64,000 bases of DNA from Rheinheimera riviphila (lineage in GTDB: Bacteria > Pseudomonadota > Gammaproteobacteria > Enterobacterales > Alteromonadaceae). Every line of letters starts with the position of its first letter. Within the stretch, counting starts at the first letter, position 1. The stretch is taken from assembly GCF_004005945.1 (NCBI RefSeq), contig NZ_SACS01000018.1, positions 1-64,000 on the forward strand, written 5' to 3'. Made by a program: the position numbers and the translations under genes. This document shows, in pieces, positions 38,839-47,330 of this stretch. The notes beneath the pieces were generated by a model that was given only the letters and a program-made list of their open reading frames with translations, searched no databases and was not told the origin of the DNA.

Positions 38839-39212
38839 GATTTACCTGCTTTAGCATTTTTCAGTAAAAAGTCGATAAATTGTGCCGACTCCGGATATAG
38901 CGCTTTTTCTTTGTTTAGATAAGCAACACCCACATCCATTTGACCACTTTCAATATACAAGTAGCCCAAGTGAGCATTTAATCCCGGGCCCACTTGCAGA
39001 TTTTTAGCAGAGCTTTTAGCGATGGCTTTTTCCAGCGCTTCAATTTCCTGCGTCACCGACGAATCTTCGTTTTTAAAGTGCGTATAGACAGCGTCTTGAT
39101 AATCGCCGTAATGATATAACGGTTTGGTGGTTTGGCAGCCGCTGAGCGTTGCCACCGCCACCACCACTGCTAAAAATTTTAGCGGCATCACCATTGGCAT
39201 CACCATTGACAT
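38835..39212 (-). CDS. DUF4810-family lipoprotein
   Basis: A small lipoprotein (about 125 residues) with the lipobox VVVAVATLSGCQ and a TPR-like helical body (HLGYLYIESGQMDVGVAYLN). Several in-frame ATGs crowd the start because a 12-base ATGGTGATGCC unit repeats there; the ATG at 39212 has a GAGG ribosome site, and the frame can also begin at 39239. Middle gene of the CsgG/DUF4810/DUF799 operon. Confidence 0.82.
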   Translation of the reverse strand: MSMVMPMVMPLKFLAVVVAVATLSGCQTTKPLYHYGDYQDAVYTHFKNEDSSVTQEIEALEKAIAKSSAKNLQVGPGLNAHLGYLYIESGQMDVGVAYLNKEKALYPESAQFIDFLLKNAKAGKS

Positions 39213-39223
39213 CAAAGAGGACC

Positions 39224-39907
39224 TCACTGCGGTTGCCATTGGTTATTTTGGATGCCTTCAACCAGTTTGTTCACTGCTTCGCGCATGGCCAAATCTAACA
39301 CTTTACCGTTTAAGGTCGCGTCATAGCTGGCGGTGCCGCCAAAACCAATCACTTCACGATTTTCCAGACTAAATTCACCGGCGCCCATCACGGAGAACAC
39401 CACAGCTGAGGTTTCTACATCCACAATATTTAATGCAACTTTGGCATAAGCCACTTGCTCTTTGCCTTTGCCAAGCAGACCAAACAATTGTTTGTCGCCG
39501 GTTTGTTTCCGACCAAATTCAGTGACATCACCCGTCACCACATATTTTGCACCTATCACTTGTTGAGTGGCGCCAGCAAACTGCGCTTCTTGTGATAATT
39601 CAGCCATATTGGCGCGGTCCATCACCAAAAAACGATTGGTTTGTTGTAAATGGGTCAGCAGAATGGTTTTGGCTTGAGAACCAAGTTGATCGGTGTCTGC
39701 GTTAAAAATGCCATTTTGAAAGTTTGAGCGGTTTTGGAATTTACCAACCACCAGTTTACTTTTTTGGCCTTGGTAAGCCTGATAGCTGGCGTTTACTTTA
39801 GGGGCTTCAATAGTGCGGGACGACTCAGTAGCGCTACAGCCAGCCAAAACAATGACTGGCAGTAAAAATCCTAATTTGTGGGGTAATTTATGGAACGTAC
39901 TTTTCAT
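39224..39907 (-). CDS. CsgG/HfaB-family outer-membrane lipoprotein
   Basis: A 227-residue lipoprotein (lipobox VIVLAGCSAT) with the CsgG/HfaB pattern: KLVVGKFQNRSNFQNGIF, AKTILLTHLQQTNRFLVMDR, YVVTGDVTEFGRK. CsgG relatives form export pores or assist envelope assembly. No curli genes (csgA, csgB) lie nearby, so a curli role is not supported. First gene of the three-gene lipoprotein operon, with an AAGGAC ribosome site. Confidence 0.88.
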   Translation of the reverse strand: MKSTFHKLPHKLGFLLPVIVLAGCSATESSRTIEAPKVNASYQAYQGQKSKLVVGKFQNRSNFQNGIFNADTDQLGSQAKTILLTHLQQTNRFLVMDRANMAELSQEAQFAGATQQVIGAKYVVTGDVTEFGRKQTGDKQLFGLLGKGKEQVAYAKVALNIVDVETSAVVFSVMGAGEFSLENREVIGFGGTASYDATLNGKVLDLAMREAVNKLVEGIQNNQWQPQ

Positions 39908-40176
39908 TTAAATGTCCTTTTCACGTCAAAATGGAGGGAATAACTACAAGCTATCTACATTTAACAGCACTATTTTTATACGCAGCCTGAACAAGCCAGG
40001 GCTTTTTTTAACCGGATTTTTGCCGGATCAGGCGCACGGATTGCAAATACTGTGGCAGCAAGCAGCACTTTGCAAAGGGTTTACTCAGCATTGGGGGCGC
40101 GTCTCATATCTAATGTGACAAACCTGTTCGAAGATCCCCAAAAGAGCTTGCCACAGGCAGTCATGTATCCCCAAAA

Positions 40177-40911
40177 TCAACCTAGTACAGTGCGTAGCGC
40201 CCTTTGCACTTCAGCACTGCTGCTGCGTGGCGACAAACGTAAGGTTCGGTAACTGTCACCACGGAAACTGCGATCAACTTCAACCACCAATAACATGTCG
40301 GCGCCGTCTGGCAAAAACGACAATTCCACTTCTTTCACCCCTGACAACCACTGGCGCGGGCGGAATTCAAATTCCTGATAACAGCCAACTTTGCTGCGTT
40401 TACCTGGCACTTGCAGAAAACCTTTTTCCACATCCACTTTTTGCAGCTGATAACCCAAAACCAGCATAGCGTCGATGCAATTGAGCATCAGCGGGGTGGC
40501 ATCGATGCGCAATAAATCGTTGTCGGTTGGATCCAATGCCATATCGATATCGGCTTCGCTGGTTAACCAAACTTTGCTCACAGTGTGATGTGGCAAATGC
40601 GTCACCGGCAGCTCGTCGATTAAACGCAATTCAAACGGCAACTGATGCCGTGCACCAGGCTCCACCAGCATGGCCTCGGCCAACCGAAAACGTTGCAAAC
40701 AAAAATTCTGATAAAACTCGCCGTTGTCGGCTTTGACCTTCACCCGCGTCATCAACGCTAAATCAAAACCATTAATTTGCTGCGCCACAGCGCCACCCTG
40801 GATCTGAATGTGGCCTTTCAAGCTACCACCAGGCACACACTGATTCGTCTGCAGTTGGGTATCAATTTTACAAGCGCCAATACCGGCTGAAGCAAGGAGT
40901 TGTTTAAACAT
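40177..40911 (-). CDS. Spo0M-like (sporulation-control) arrestin-fold protein
   Basis: A 244-residue cytoplasmic protein of the SpoOM family: MFKQLLASAGIGACKIDTQL, VPGGSLKGHIQIQGG, FELRLIDELPVTHLPHHTVS, VWLTSEADIDMALDPTDND. The arrestin-like fold is all beta. In Bacillus Spo0M affects the onset of sporulation; in non-sporulating proteobacteria its job is unknown. The ATG at 40911 follows a CAGGAA site; the longer frame to 40962 is not favoured. Confidence 0.88.
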   Translation of the reverse strand: MFKQLLASAGIGACKIDTQLQTNQCVPGGSLKGHIQIQGGAVAQQINGFDLALMTRVKVKADNGEFYQNFCLQRFRLAEAMLVEPGARHQLPFELRLIDELPVTHLPHHTVSKVWLTSEADIDMALDPTDNDLLRIDATPLMLNCIDAMLVLGYQLQKVDVEKGFLQVPGKRSKVGCYQEFEFRPRQWLSGVKEVELSFLPDGADMLLVVEVDRSFRGDSYRTLRLSPRSSSAEVQRALRTVLG

Positions 40912-41032
40912 CTGATATTCCTGATTAATGAAGATTTTTTCCTGCGCCTTATTTATGGCCAAAGCGCAGTTTTGACAAGCTCTGCCAGAGTTTTAATTGT
41001 TAGCAAATGTGATGTGTTTCCGGAACAGAAAT

Positions 41033-41072
41033 AAGTGGCTGTCCAAGATTACTGTGGCCCAAGATTACTGGG
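41033..41072. repeat. 16-bp GTCC repeat, site a (two units)
   Basis: GTGGCTGTCCAAGATTACTG followed by GGCCCAAGATTACTG: two imperfect copies of the 16-base unit. It is the only recognised element in the 497-base gap 40912-41408 between Spo0M and the M6 peptidase; a 62-codon frame there (41105-41293) is probably spurious. Confidence 0.8.
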
Positions 41073-41408
41073 TGACATGGTGCCTGCATACTAATTGCTG
41101 AATATTGCCGGTTTCTTTGGCCCCTATGCCACGTCTTTTAATGTTCTGTTATCTCTATAATCCTGCAGCTGCCGTTCCGGCGAAACACGAACAATCAACA
41201 AATCCCCTTGTTTGGTCATCGTTTTTTTTCGAAAGTAAAAACAAGTTTCGAAATATCACGCATTTATCATTTTTTTGCCTTATGTCTGTTTAGTTTCTGT
41301 GCATCGGTGCGCCTAGGCTGCTATGACCGGCTCAAACCACCCGCACAGAGGCCGGAATATCCAGCAGCAAAGCTGCCATAAAAATCTTCCGATGCAATAA
41401 GGAACAAC

Positions 41409-43316
41409 ATGATGAAAATCCACTTACCTGGGCTGGCGCTTGCGCTGAGCTTTGTTTTACCTGTGAGTCAGGCAGCCGTACCTTTTGTCGATCACCCCCT
41501 GCAGTTTCGTCAACCGAATGGCCAAAAATTGACGATTTATTTATCCGGCAACAACTATTTTGCCGAACAGCGGCTGGCCGATGGCAAACTGGTGGTCTAC
41601 GACAATAACCTCAAAGGTTATGCTTACGCTGTGGTGAGCGCCAATGGCAGTGCACTCCAATCCACCGGGCAATTGGCGCAACCGCCCATTGGCAGTAAAC
41701 AGAGCACCCCCGGTTTATTGCAAAACCAGCAACCGGGTTTAAGCCCGGCAGCCAAAGCAGCGTTAGTTAAGCAAGCGCAACAACAACTGCTTGGCAACGA
41801 GGAGCCACACCAGCATGGTCCGCAACATCTGACCGATGGTTCCCCCAAAGCCGCCGATGACGTCCCTATGGCGTTACCGGCAACCGTGCGTGGCCTGACG
41901 GTCATTATTCAGTTTCCAAATCAAACCGGTACCATCAGCAAAACCCAGGTGGAAAGTTTCCTTAATGATCTGACGTACACCGGTTTTGGCAACGCGCAGT
42001 CCGTCCGCGGCTACTTCCAGCAGGTGTCTGGCAGCAAGCTCGATTACCAAAATACTGTTACCCGTTATTACACGGCGAAGAAAAACAAAAGTTATTACAC
42101 CGATAACAGCCTCTCGTCGTCCGTGCGTTCGCAGGAACTGATCAGCGAAGCTCTGAACTGGTTGGAATACACCGAAGGTTTTAATTTCTCCACCCTGACC
42201 ACCAATAGCAGCAAACAAATCCTCGGTTTGAATTTTTTCTATGCCGGCGAAGCAGATAGCGCCTGGTCCAAAGGTTTATGGCCACATATGGGCGGTTTAT
42301 CACCGCGCTTTTGCGCCGACGGTGTCTGTACCTCGCTTTATCAAATCACCAACATGGGCACAAACATGGCGATCGGCACTTTCATTCACGAAAGTGGCCA
42401 TCTATTGCTCGGCTGGCCAGATTTATATGATTACGACGGTAGCTCAGAAGGATCAGTCGCGGCATTTTGTGTGATGGGTTATGGCGCCATTGGTGTGCAA
42501 AACAAGTTTAAGCCCACGCCGCCGGTGGGCGTATTCCGGCACTTAGCTGGCTGGGATACCGTCACCGAACTCAATCCAGCCCTGAACAGCCAGGCACCGA
42601 CCGGTCAACTGAGCCATACCTCCGGCGCCCGCCAACTGTATCGTTGGGGAAATCCGGCCAATACCAAAGAAGCGTTTTACATTGAAGCCGTTCATCAAAG
42701 TGGCCAGAACCAGTATCAACCGGATCAAGGGTTGGCGATTTGGCACGTGGATCCAAGTGGCAGTAATTCGAACGAATGGAAACCTTATATTCAGATGGAG
42801 CATGCCGACGGCAAACGGGATCCGGAAAATAAACGCAATCGCAGCGACGCCACCGATCTCTATGATGGCAATACCACTGCTGAATTTAATAAAATTTTCC
42901 CCAATGCGCTGACCAGCCGCGGCACCAACGCTCTGTGGTGGAACGGCAGCGATTCCGGACTGAATATCAGTCAGATCAGCAGTCCGGCCAGCACTATTAA
43001 CTTTACCCTGGCAGCCGCCAGCGCAGGCGACACCTATAGTGGAACGCTAGCGGTGGGCGCACAGGCAATAGTGCCAAATAACAGTTATTTTCAATACAAC
43101 GGCGGCACCCTGCGCCTGACATTGAGTGCTGCCACCGGCACCAATTTTGATTTGTACCTACAGCGCTGGAACGGCAGCAGTTGGGCCAACGTCGCGCAAT
43201 CGACCGCCAGTAACTCGAATGAAAGTTTAAGTTATGCCGCAAGCAATGGTTATTACCGCGCTCTTGTACGGTCAGTCACAGGTGCGGGCAGTTATCAGCT
43301 GAATATCCGGAAGTAG
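41409..43316 (+). CDS. secreted M6-family metalloprotease
   Basis: A 635-residue secreted protease with a signal peptide ending near SQAA. The M6 (immune inhibitor A-like) domain has the zinc site GTFIHESGHLLLGWPDLYDY (H327, E328, H331 and a downstream Asp). The region 150-230 (VRGLTVIIQFPNQTG, SVRGYFQQVSGSKL) is typical of M6 domains. The C-terminal 100 residues (GDTYSGTLAVGAQAIVPNNS to the end) look like a PPC beta-domain. It probably digests extracellular protein. The start has an AAGGAACAAC upstream segment. Confidence 0.9.
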   Translation: MMKIHLPGLALALSFVLPVSQAAVPFVDHPLQFRQPNGQKLTIYLSGNNYFAEQRLADGKLVVYDNNLKGYAYAVVSANGSALQSTGQLAQPPIGSKQSTPGLLQNQQPGLSPAAKAALVKQAQQQLLGNEEPHQHGPQHLTDGSPKAADDVPMALPATVRGLTVIIQFPNQTGTISKTQVESFLNDLTYTGFGNAQSVRGYFQQVSGSKLDYQNTVTRYYTAKKNKSYYTDNSLSSSVRSQELISEALNWLEYTEGFNFSTLTTNSSKQILGLNFFYAGEADSAWSKGLWPHMGGLSPRFCADGVCTSLYQITNMGTNMAIGTFIHESGHLLLGWPDLYDYDGSSEGSVAAFCVMGYGAIGVQNKFKPTPPVGVFRHLAGWDTVTELNPALNSQAPTGQLSHTSGARQLYRWGNPANTKEAFYIEAVHQSGQNQYQPDQGLAIWHVDPSGSNSNEWKPYIQMEHADGKRDPENKRNRSDATDLYDGNTTAEFNKIFPNALTSRGTNALWWNGSDSGLNISQISSPASTINFTLAAASAGDTYSGTLAVGAQAIVPNNSYFQYNGGTLRLTLSAATGTNFDLYLQRWNGSSWANVAQSTASNSNESLSYAASNGYYRALVRSVTGAGSYQLNIRK

Positions 43317-43346
43317 CTTAGGTGTAAGATTAATCAGAACTTCACC

Positions 43347-43375
43347 AAAGCCAGGCTTTTGTCTGGCTTTGTTTT
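43347..43375 (+). terminator. rho-independent terminator after M6 peptidase
   Basis: AAAGCCAG/CTGGCTTT stem with an 8-base loop, followed by GTTTT, 30 bases after the stop. Confidence 0.85.
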
Positions 43376-43485
43376 ATCGGGTGCGATTGAAAGGACTGCA
43401 AGAGGACAGCCCCAGCTACCCGCTGAGTGCACAACTTATGTTGGTGGTGTAATTTTGAGGCATTATTGCACCCAAGGAGCTAAAC

Positions 43486-43710
43486 ATGGCCCGTCAAAGT
43501 ACTTCCCTCAGCCAGCCCAATGATGAATGGTTGCAACAACAAGTCAGTGCAGGCGGTGAATACAGCAGTAAAAGCGAGCTGATCAACGAACTGATCCGTA
43601 ACGCCCGTCGTGCCGAGGCGCTGAACCAGAAACTCGCAACGGCTGAGCAAAGCGGTTTTACTAACCAAAGCCCGCCCGACATGCTTCATTTAGCAAAAAT
43701 GATTGTCTAA
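43486..43710 (+). CDS. orphan ParD/CC2985-type antitoxin
   Basis: A 74-residue ribbon-helix-helix protein (STSLSQPNDEWLQQQVSAGG then YSSKSELINELIRNARRAEA). The C-terminal tail is short, and no ParE-type toxin follows; instead the convergent regulator gene overlaps its last 50 bases. It may be a remnant of a ParDE pair or an orphan repressor. Confidence 0.75.
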   Translation: MARQSTSLSQPNDEWLQQQVSAGGEYSSKSELINELIRNARRAEALNQKLATAEQSGFTNQSPPDMLHLAKMIV

Positions 43711-44284
43711 GGTCATCCTTGTCTCCTGCAATCATCAGTAGCGGACTTTCCAATAGCGCCGTGATAAAACCAGATGGTGCCGCCAACGCTTTTTGCCATT
43801 CGGCCAAAGAATAGAGTTTAGGATTGATCTCGCGGCCAAGTTGCTGCTGCGCCGGATACAGCTGTTTGACCGCCGCCGCAAAACTTAAATCGCCTACCAG
43901 CAGCAAATCAATATCACTGGTCGCGGTGGCTTTGTTACTTGCCACAGAGCCAAACACCGCAGCAAATTGCAATTGGTCGGCGACCGGCAACAACGCCTGT
44001 CGCAACACATCCGCCAAACCGCTGGTTTTTCGCAGAATACTGGCCAGCTCTTCAAACACCACACAACGGGTGTCCGCCTGATACCAAAGCTGATTGCCCT
44101 GTTCAGTTTTTTTCAGAATGCCCGCCTGCGCCAACTTGGTCAGTTCTTTATGCAAAGTACCAGGCTGAGTGTGGGTTAACCGGGCAATCTCGCGCACATG
44201 CCACGCCTGATCGGGTTTAAGCAACAACAACCCCAACACCTGGCGGCGATAGCCGGTAAAAAGCAGATCAACAAGCGCAAACAT
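43661..44284 (-). CDS. HTH regulator fused to MNT nucleotidyltransferase
   Basis: A 207-residue two-domain protein. An N-terminal winged helix (LLLKPDQAWHVREIARLTHT, then PGTLHKELTKLAQAGILKKT) is followed by a minimal nucleotidyltransferase core with the full GSX10DXD motif (G112, S113, D124, D126 in FGSVASNKATATSDIDLL). Such fusions are thought to be regulators of mobile or TA-type functions; the substrate is unknown. The ATG at 44284 is chosen; the frame extends to 44305. Confidence 0.82.
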   Translation of the reverse strand: MFALVDLLFTGYRRQVLGLLLLKPDQAWHVREIARLTHTQPGTLHKELTKLAQAGILKKTEQGNQLWYQADTRCVVFEELASILRKTSGLADVLRQALLPVADQLQFAAVFGSVASNKATATSDIDLLLVGDLSFAAAVKQLYPAQQQLGREINPKLYSLAEWQKALAAPSGFITALLESPLLMIAGDKDDLRQSFLLNEACRAGFG

Positions 44285-44389
44285 CACACCACCAAATGAA
44301 GCCAAATAAGCTACGAATGCAGCCTTTTAGGCTTCATTGGTCAAATGTTGGGAAAAGGGAGAGAGCCAAATGGGCAGCCACAGGGAAAA

Positions 44390-44412
44390 AAGTGGCTGTC
44401 CAAGATTAGTTT
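44390..44412. repeat. 16-bp GTCC repeat, site b (one unit)
   Basis: AGTGGCTGTCCAAGATTAGT lies two to three bases beyond the stop of the MntA-type gene on the minus strand. One unit of the family. Confidence 0.8.
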
Positions 44413-44414
44413 AC

Positions 44415-44750
44415 CTACTGCAACACCAACTTCCGGGCCAAAATTCGCTCCCGAAACACTTGCGATGTCGTCGCCCAGTCAAGCAAATCGACTTTCCAGG
44501 GCAAATCCGACTCACTAAAAGCTTCGGCAACTTCCGCGAGCAATTGCAACGGCAAAGGTTGCGTGCCGACAATGGCCACATCTAAATCTGAGTAAGGTTT
44601 ACAAGGGCCACCCACTCTGGAGCCAAAAGCCCAGACAGCATAACCCGGCAGATATTGCTGCAAAATACGCTGGATGATTTGCCACTGCTGCGGGTTCACT
44701 TGCAACAGGGCCGGCACTGTTGGTAAATCAGCAGGCATTGCATCAGTCAT
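44415..44750 (-). CDS. mntA: MntA-type nucleotidyltransferase antitoxin (second module)
   Basis: A 111-residue minimal nucleotidyltransferase with the GSX10DXD motif (G43, S44, D55, D57 in AFGSRVGGPCKPYSDLD). Its start overlaps the HepT-type stop by eight bases. It should modify the HepT-type partner encoded upstream. It differs clearly from the module at 29.6 kb, so it is not a recent duplicate. Confidence 0.87.
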   Translation of the reverse strand: MTDAMPADLPTVPALLQVNPQQWQIIQRILQQYLPGYAVWAFGSRVGGPCKPYSDLDVAIVGTQPLPLQLLAEVAEAFSESDLPWKVDLLDWATTSQVFRERILARKLVLQ

Positions 44751-45153
44751 CTGATAACCGCTGCGCTAAAGCGGCCGCAAGAAACTGCGCTTCCGCTAAA
44801 AAAGCCGGAATACCCGCCACCACTTGCAGCGCAATATCTTCATCGTAGGTATGACTGGTTTTACTGCGCATATCGCGATAACCGCGCCAAACCGGCCAGT
44901 CTCCAAGCAACAAGCCTTGCTCGTTAGCAGTGCGAATGAGATCAGCAAAAGGCATCTGATCAAATTGCTCAGGGCTGGCTGCGGTTTGTTCCAGAAAGCG
45001 CTTCAGCATTTTGTGGCTTATTTCGTAAGTAAATTCAAAACGTTGCACCAAGCCATCGCGGATTTGCGTATCGGAAATATCCTGCTGATACCGTAGTAAA
45101 CCTTCTTCTAAGCGGGCAATCGCTTTATGCAGCGGCGTAAGATCCAAAGTCAT
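44743..45153 (-). CDS. hepT: HepT-type HEPN toxin (second module)
   Basis: A 136-residue helical protein with the RX4HXY motif (R96, H101, Y103 in MRSKTSHTYDE). It is encoded upstream of its MntA-type partner. The toxin cleaves RNA in characterised homologues; activity here is inferred. The ATG at 45153 is used; a TTG lies one codon upstream. Confidence 0.87.
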   Translation of the reverse strand: MTLDLTPLHKAIARLEEGLLRYQQDISDTQIRDGLVQRFEFTYEISHKMLKRFLEQTAASPEQFDQMPFADLIRTANEQGLLLGDWPVWRGYRDMRSKTSHTYDEDIALQVVAGIPAFLAEAQFLAAALAQRLSDD

Positions 45154-45284
45154 CAAAGTACCTGTTCAGTCAGCTGGAACTCGAGCAAGAATACCTGAAC
45201 CACCGGGAGTCGGCTACTCTGGAAAAAACGCAGCCCATAGGGTCAAAGTTACATTTAATCGACAGGGGTTTAGTCGACTAAACG

Positions 45285-45306
45285 AAGTGGCTGTCCATGA
45301 TTGGTT
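45285..45306. repeat. 16-bp GTCC repeat, site c (one unit)
   Basis: GAAGTGGCTGTCCATGATTG, one unit, 46 bases before the start of the NAD(P)-binding gene. Confidence 0.75.
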
Positions 45307-45351
45307 GATTTTCGTTACACTGGATTTTATTGCATCCACGAAGCACTCCAT

Positions 45352-45999
45352 ATGAAAACTTTATTAATCCTCGGCGCGAGTGGTGCCGTTGGCAGCCAAT
45401 TACTGGCGCAAGCGTTGCGTCACCCTGATGTTGCCAAGGTGGTTGCGCCCACCAGACGCCCCTTAAATCCACATCCAAAGTTAGAAAACCCTATTGTTGA
45501 TTTCGAAGCTCTGCCGGCAGATGCATCATGGTGGCAAGCGGATGTCACATTTTGCGCCTTGGGGACTACGCTTAAGCAAGCGGGCTCAGCGCAAGCCTTT
45601 TATCGTGTTGACCACGACTATATTCTGCACATCGCCGAACTGACACATGCCGCTGGCACTCAATCTTTCGTGTTGAACTCCACCCTTGGCGCAGATGTGA
45701 ACGGCTTTGGTCTTTATCTTAAAACCAAAGGTGAAACTGAGCGCGATGTCGGATCTTTGGGTTTTTCTTCGCTGAGCATTGTGCGGCCGTCTTTACTCGA
45801 TGGCGCTGTCCGAACTGACAAACGCACTGGTGAAGCGGTTGGTTTATTGCTCAATCGATGTTTAAGAAAACTGATACCCATCACATGGCGAGCCATTTCT
45901 GTTGCGAAGGTTGCGCAGATGATGCTCAGCGCCGGGTTATCCGCAAATCCTGGCATTCGGGTGATTGAATCTGCTGAAATTCATCAATCTGATGAGTAG
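45352..45999 (+). CDS. NAD(P)-binding atypical SDR-type protein
   Basis: A 215-residue Rossmann protein: TLLILGASGAVGSQLLAQAL gives the GxxGxxG cofactor motif, VVAPTRRPL the end of the second strand, and VTFCALGTTLKQAGSA, FVLNSTLGADVN, YLKTKGETERDV and LSIVRPSLLDG the atypical extended SDR pattern (compare HTATIP2-type proteins). It probably binds NADPH; the substrate is unknown. It is the only plus-strand gene among the small modules at 44-48.5 kb. Confidence 0.84.
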   Translation: MKTLLILGASGAVGSQLLAQALRHPDVAKVVAPTRRPLNPHPKLENPIVDFEALPADASWWQADVTFCALGTTLKQAGSAQAFYRVDHDYILHIAELTHAAGTQSFVLNSTLGADVNGFGLYLKTKGETERDVGSLGFSSLSIVRPSLLDGAVRTDKRTGEAVGLLLNRCLRKLIPITWRAISVAKVAQMMLSAGLSANPGIRVIESAEIHQSDE

Positions 46000-46070
46000 A
46001 GATGTTTTTGGCGGGTGGACTCCATGGACATCCATCGACTGCGACAACCTTCCATGACTGCTTCAGTTAA

Positions 46071-46127
46071 AAAAGTGGTTGTCCAGGATTACAGCTGTCC
46101 AAAATTGCTGTTGTCCAAGATAGCTGG
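46071..46127. repeat. 16-bp GTCC repeat, site d (three units)
   Basis: Three consecutive 16-base units: TGTCCAGGATTACAGC, TGTCCAAAATTGCTGT and TGTCCAAGATAGCTGG, preceded by AAAGTGGT. They end seven bases from the stop of the next minus-strand gene. This is the clearest tandem form of the family. Confidence 0.85.
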
Positions 46128-46133
46128 CCGCGA

Positions 46134-46661
46134 TCAAGTCCATGGAAATAAATGATTAAAAGAACTGTTGAGCCGCTGTGCTCGCCTTGTCTGCCGTGCT
46201 ACATAAGCGAGATAGCCACCCGAGCAGACGAAAAACCAACCTAACCAGGGCTTGAGTTTTTCACCAGCTGCGATAGCAGATGCTATTTGGGGGTAAGATC
46301 TGACCAACTGCTGATTAATTTGTATTTCCCAGACCGAATGGTATCTGTCATCCGAAAAAATCGGGCCATGTGTCGCTTTTTCATATCGAAGCACCACGAC
46401 CTTACCACCGGCGACTTCCAAGGCTCTTCTAACCCGATGCGCAGCACCTGCACCTTTCGAATAACTAAAGACCTGCGGGTGTTCTTTCAAGGCAAAATTT
46501 ATGCTGTACCTGTGTGTTTCCACCCAGCTCACCTGACCACTGACTTGTAATAAATCGGCTTCAGCCTGAAGTTGTGATTCATGAAAAAACAGAAAAAAGA
46601 TGCCAAACGCCATGGATAACGTCGATAGGACAACCATCCCGATCCAGTTAGCTTGTTGCAC
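46134..46661 (-). CDS. membrane protein, DUF3592-like
   Basis: A 175-residue protein with two membrane segments (about 7-27 and 138-155) and a beta-rich loop between them (VSGQVSWVETHRYSINFALK, VVVLRYEKATHGPIFSDDRY), the DUF3592 layout. GTG start at 46661 with a CAGGAA ribosome site. Function unknown. A single-gene module between two 16-bp repeats. Confidence 0.65.
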   Translation of the reverse strand: MQQANWIGMVVLSTLSMAFGIFFLFFHESQLQAEADLLQVSGQVSWVETHRYSINFALKEHPQVFSYSKGAGAAHRVRRALEVAGGKVVVLRYEKATHGPIFSDDRYHSVWEIQINQQLVRSYPQIASAIAAGEKLKPWLGWFFVCSGGYLAYVARQTRRAQRLNSSFNHLFPWT

Positions 46662-46711
46662 TGCAGTTCCTGTGGCTATCGGTAAAAGTGAATTAAACTA
46701 CCACTGCGGGG

Positions 46712-46757
46712 AAAAAAGTGGCTGTCCAAGATAACAACTATCCAAGATTACCCCCTG
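46712..46757. repeat. 16-bp GTCC repeat, site e (two units)
   Basis: TGTCCAAGATAACAAC followed directly by TATCCAAGATTACCCC, preceded by AAAAAAGTGGC. It ends close to the stop of the next minus-strand gene. Confidence 0.83.
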
Positions 46758-46763
46758 GTCTCG

Positions 46764-47120
46764 TTACAGCACGCCGGCACTGCGGTGGTTATAAATGCGG
46801 ATAGTCATCAGGATCAGGATGGTCGCAATCAGGGCTGATACGGCATGATGCATCACCAGATGGCTGAGTAGGAAAGTCGGGACGTCTTGCCAACCATCGA
46901 TCAACCACATTTTACTGAACAACATCACGTAAGTGGCCAGATGCAGATACAAACCGGTACGGAAAATTTGCCGGATCCGCCGTTGCAGCGGTTGGCTTAA
47001 GCCTGAACCAAACAAACGCAAACTGATGAGTGCGGCGATACAAAGCCCGAGCGACAATAATCCCAGCCCTAACAACGACGTTTTCGCCACAACGGCGCTC
47101 GCGATATACCAAGGTACCAT
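46764..47120 (-). CDS. small membrane protein, unknown
   Basis: About 118 residues with three membrane segments (ASAVVAKTSLLGLGLLSLGL, a middle segment near YLHLATYVMLFSKMWLID, and HAVSALIATILILMTIRIYN). No family recognised. The start is uncertain: ATG at 47120 begins MVPWYIAS; a longer frame to 47213 has no clear ribosome site. A single-gene module flanked by 16-bp repeats. Confidence 0.6.
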   Translation of the reverse strand: MVPWYIASAVVAKTSLLGLGLLSLGLCIAALISLRLFGSGLSQPLQRRIRQIFRTGLYLHLATYVMLFSKMWLIDGWQDVPTFLLSHLVMHHAVSALIATILILMTIRIYNHRSAGVL

Positions 47121-47254
47121 CTGGACATTCTCATATGGGTTACGATGCGCGCATCCTGCAGCCGGACGGGTTTGATTGTCAACGTCGATCCGTTTGATGG
47201 CCAAAAAAACCAAACAGGATACCTACCAAATACCCACCAAATAAAGGATAAACC

Positions 47255-47291
47255 AAGTGGCTGTCCAGGATTACGGTCCAAAATTACGCTG
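47255..47291. repeat. 16-bp GTCC repeat, site f (two units)
   Basis: AAGTGGCTGTCCAGGATTAC, then GGTCCAAAATTACGCTG, two shortened units, 40 bases from the stop of the next minus-strand gene. Confidence 0.8.
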
Positions 47292-47330
47292 ACACGCTGT
47301 AGTTAACGACAACAAAAGACCACGTAGTTT

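Noticed and set aside
38164-39907. Curli secretion operon
   Set aside because: CsgG-like protein only; csgA, csgB, csgE and csgF are absent.
41105-41293. 62-residue frame upstream of the M6 peptidase
   Set aside because: No ribosome site, no family, and composition unlike its neighbours; probably a chance frame.
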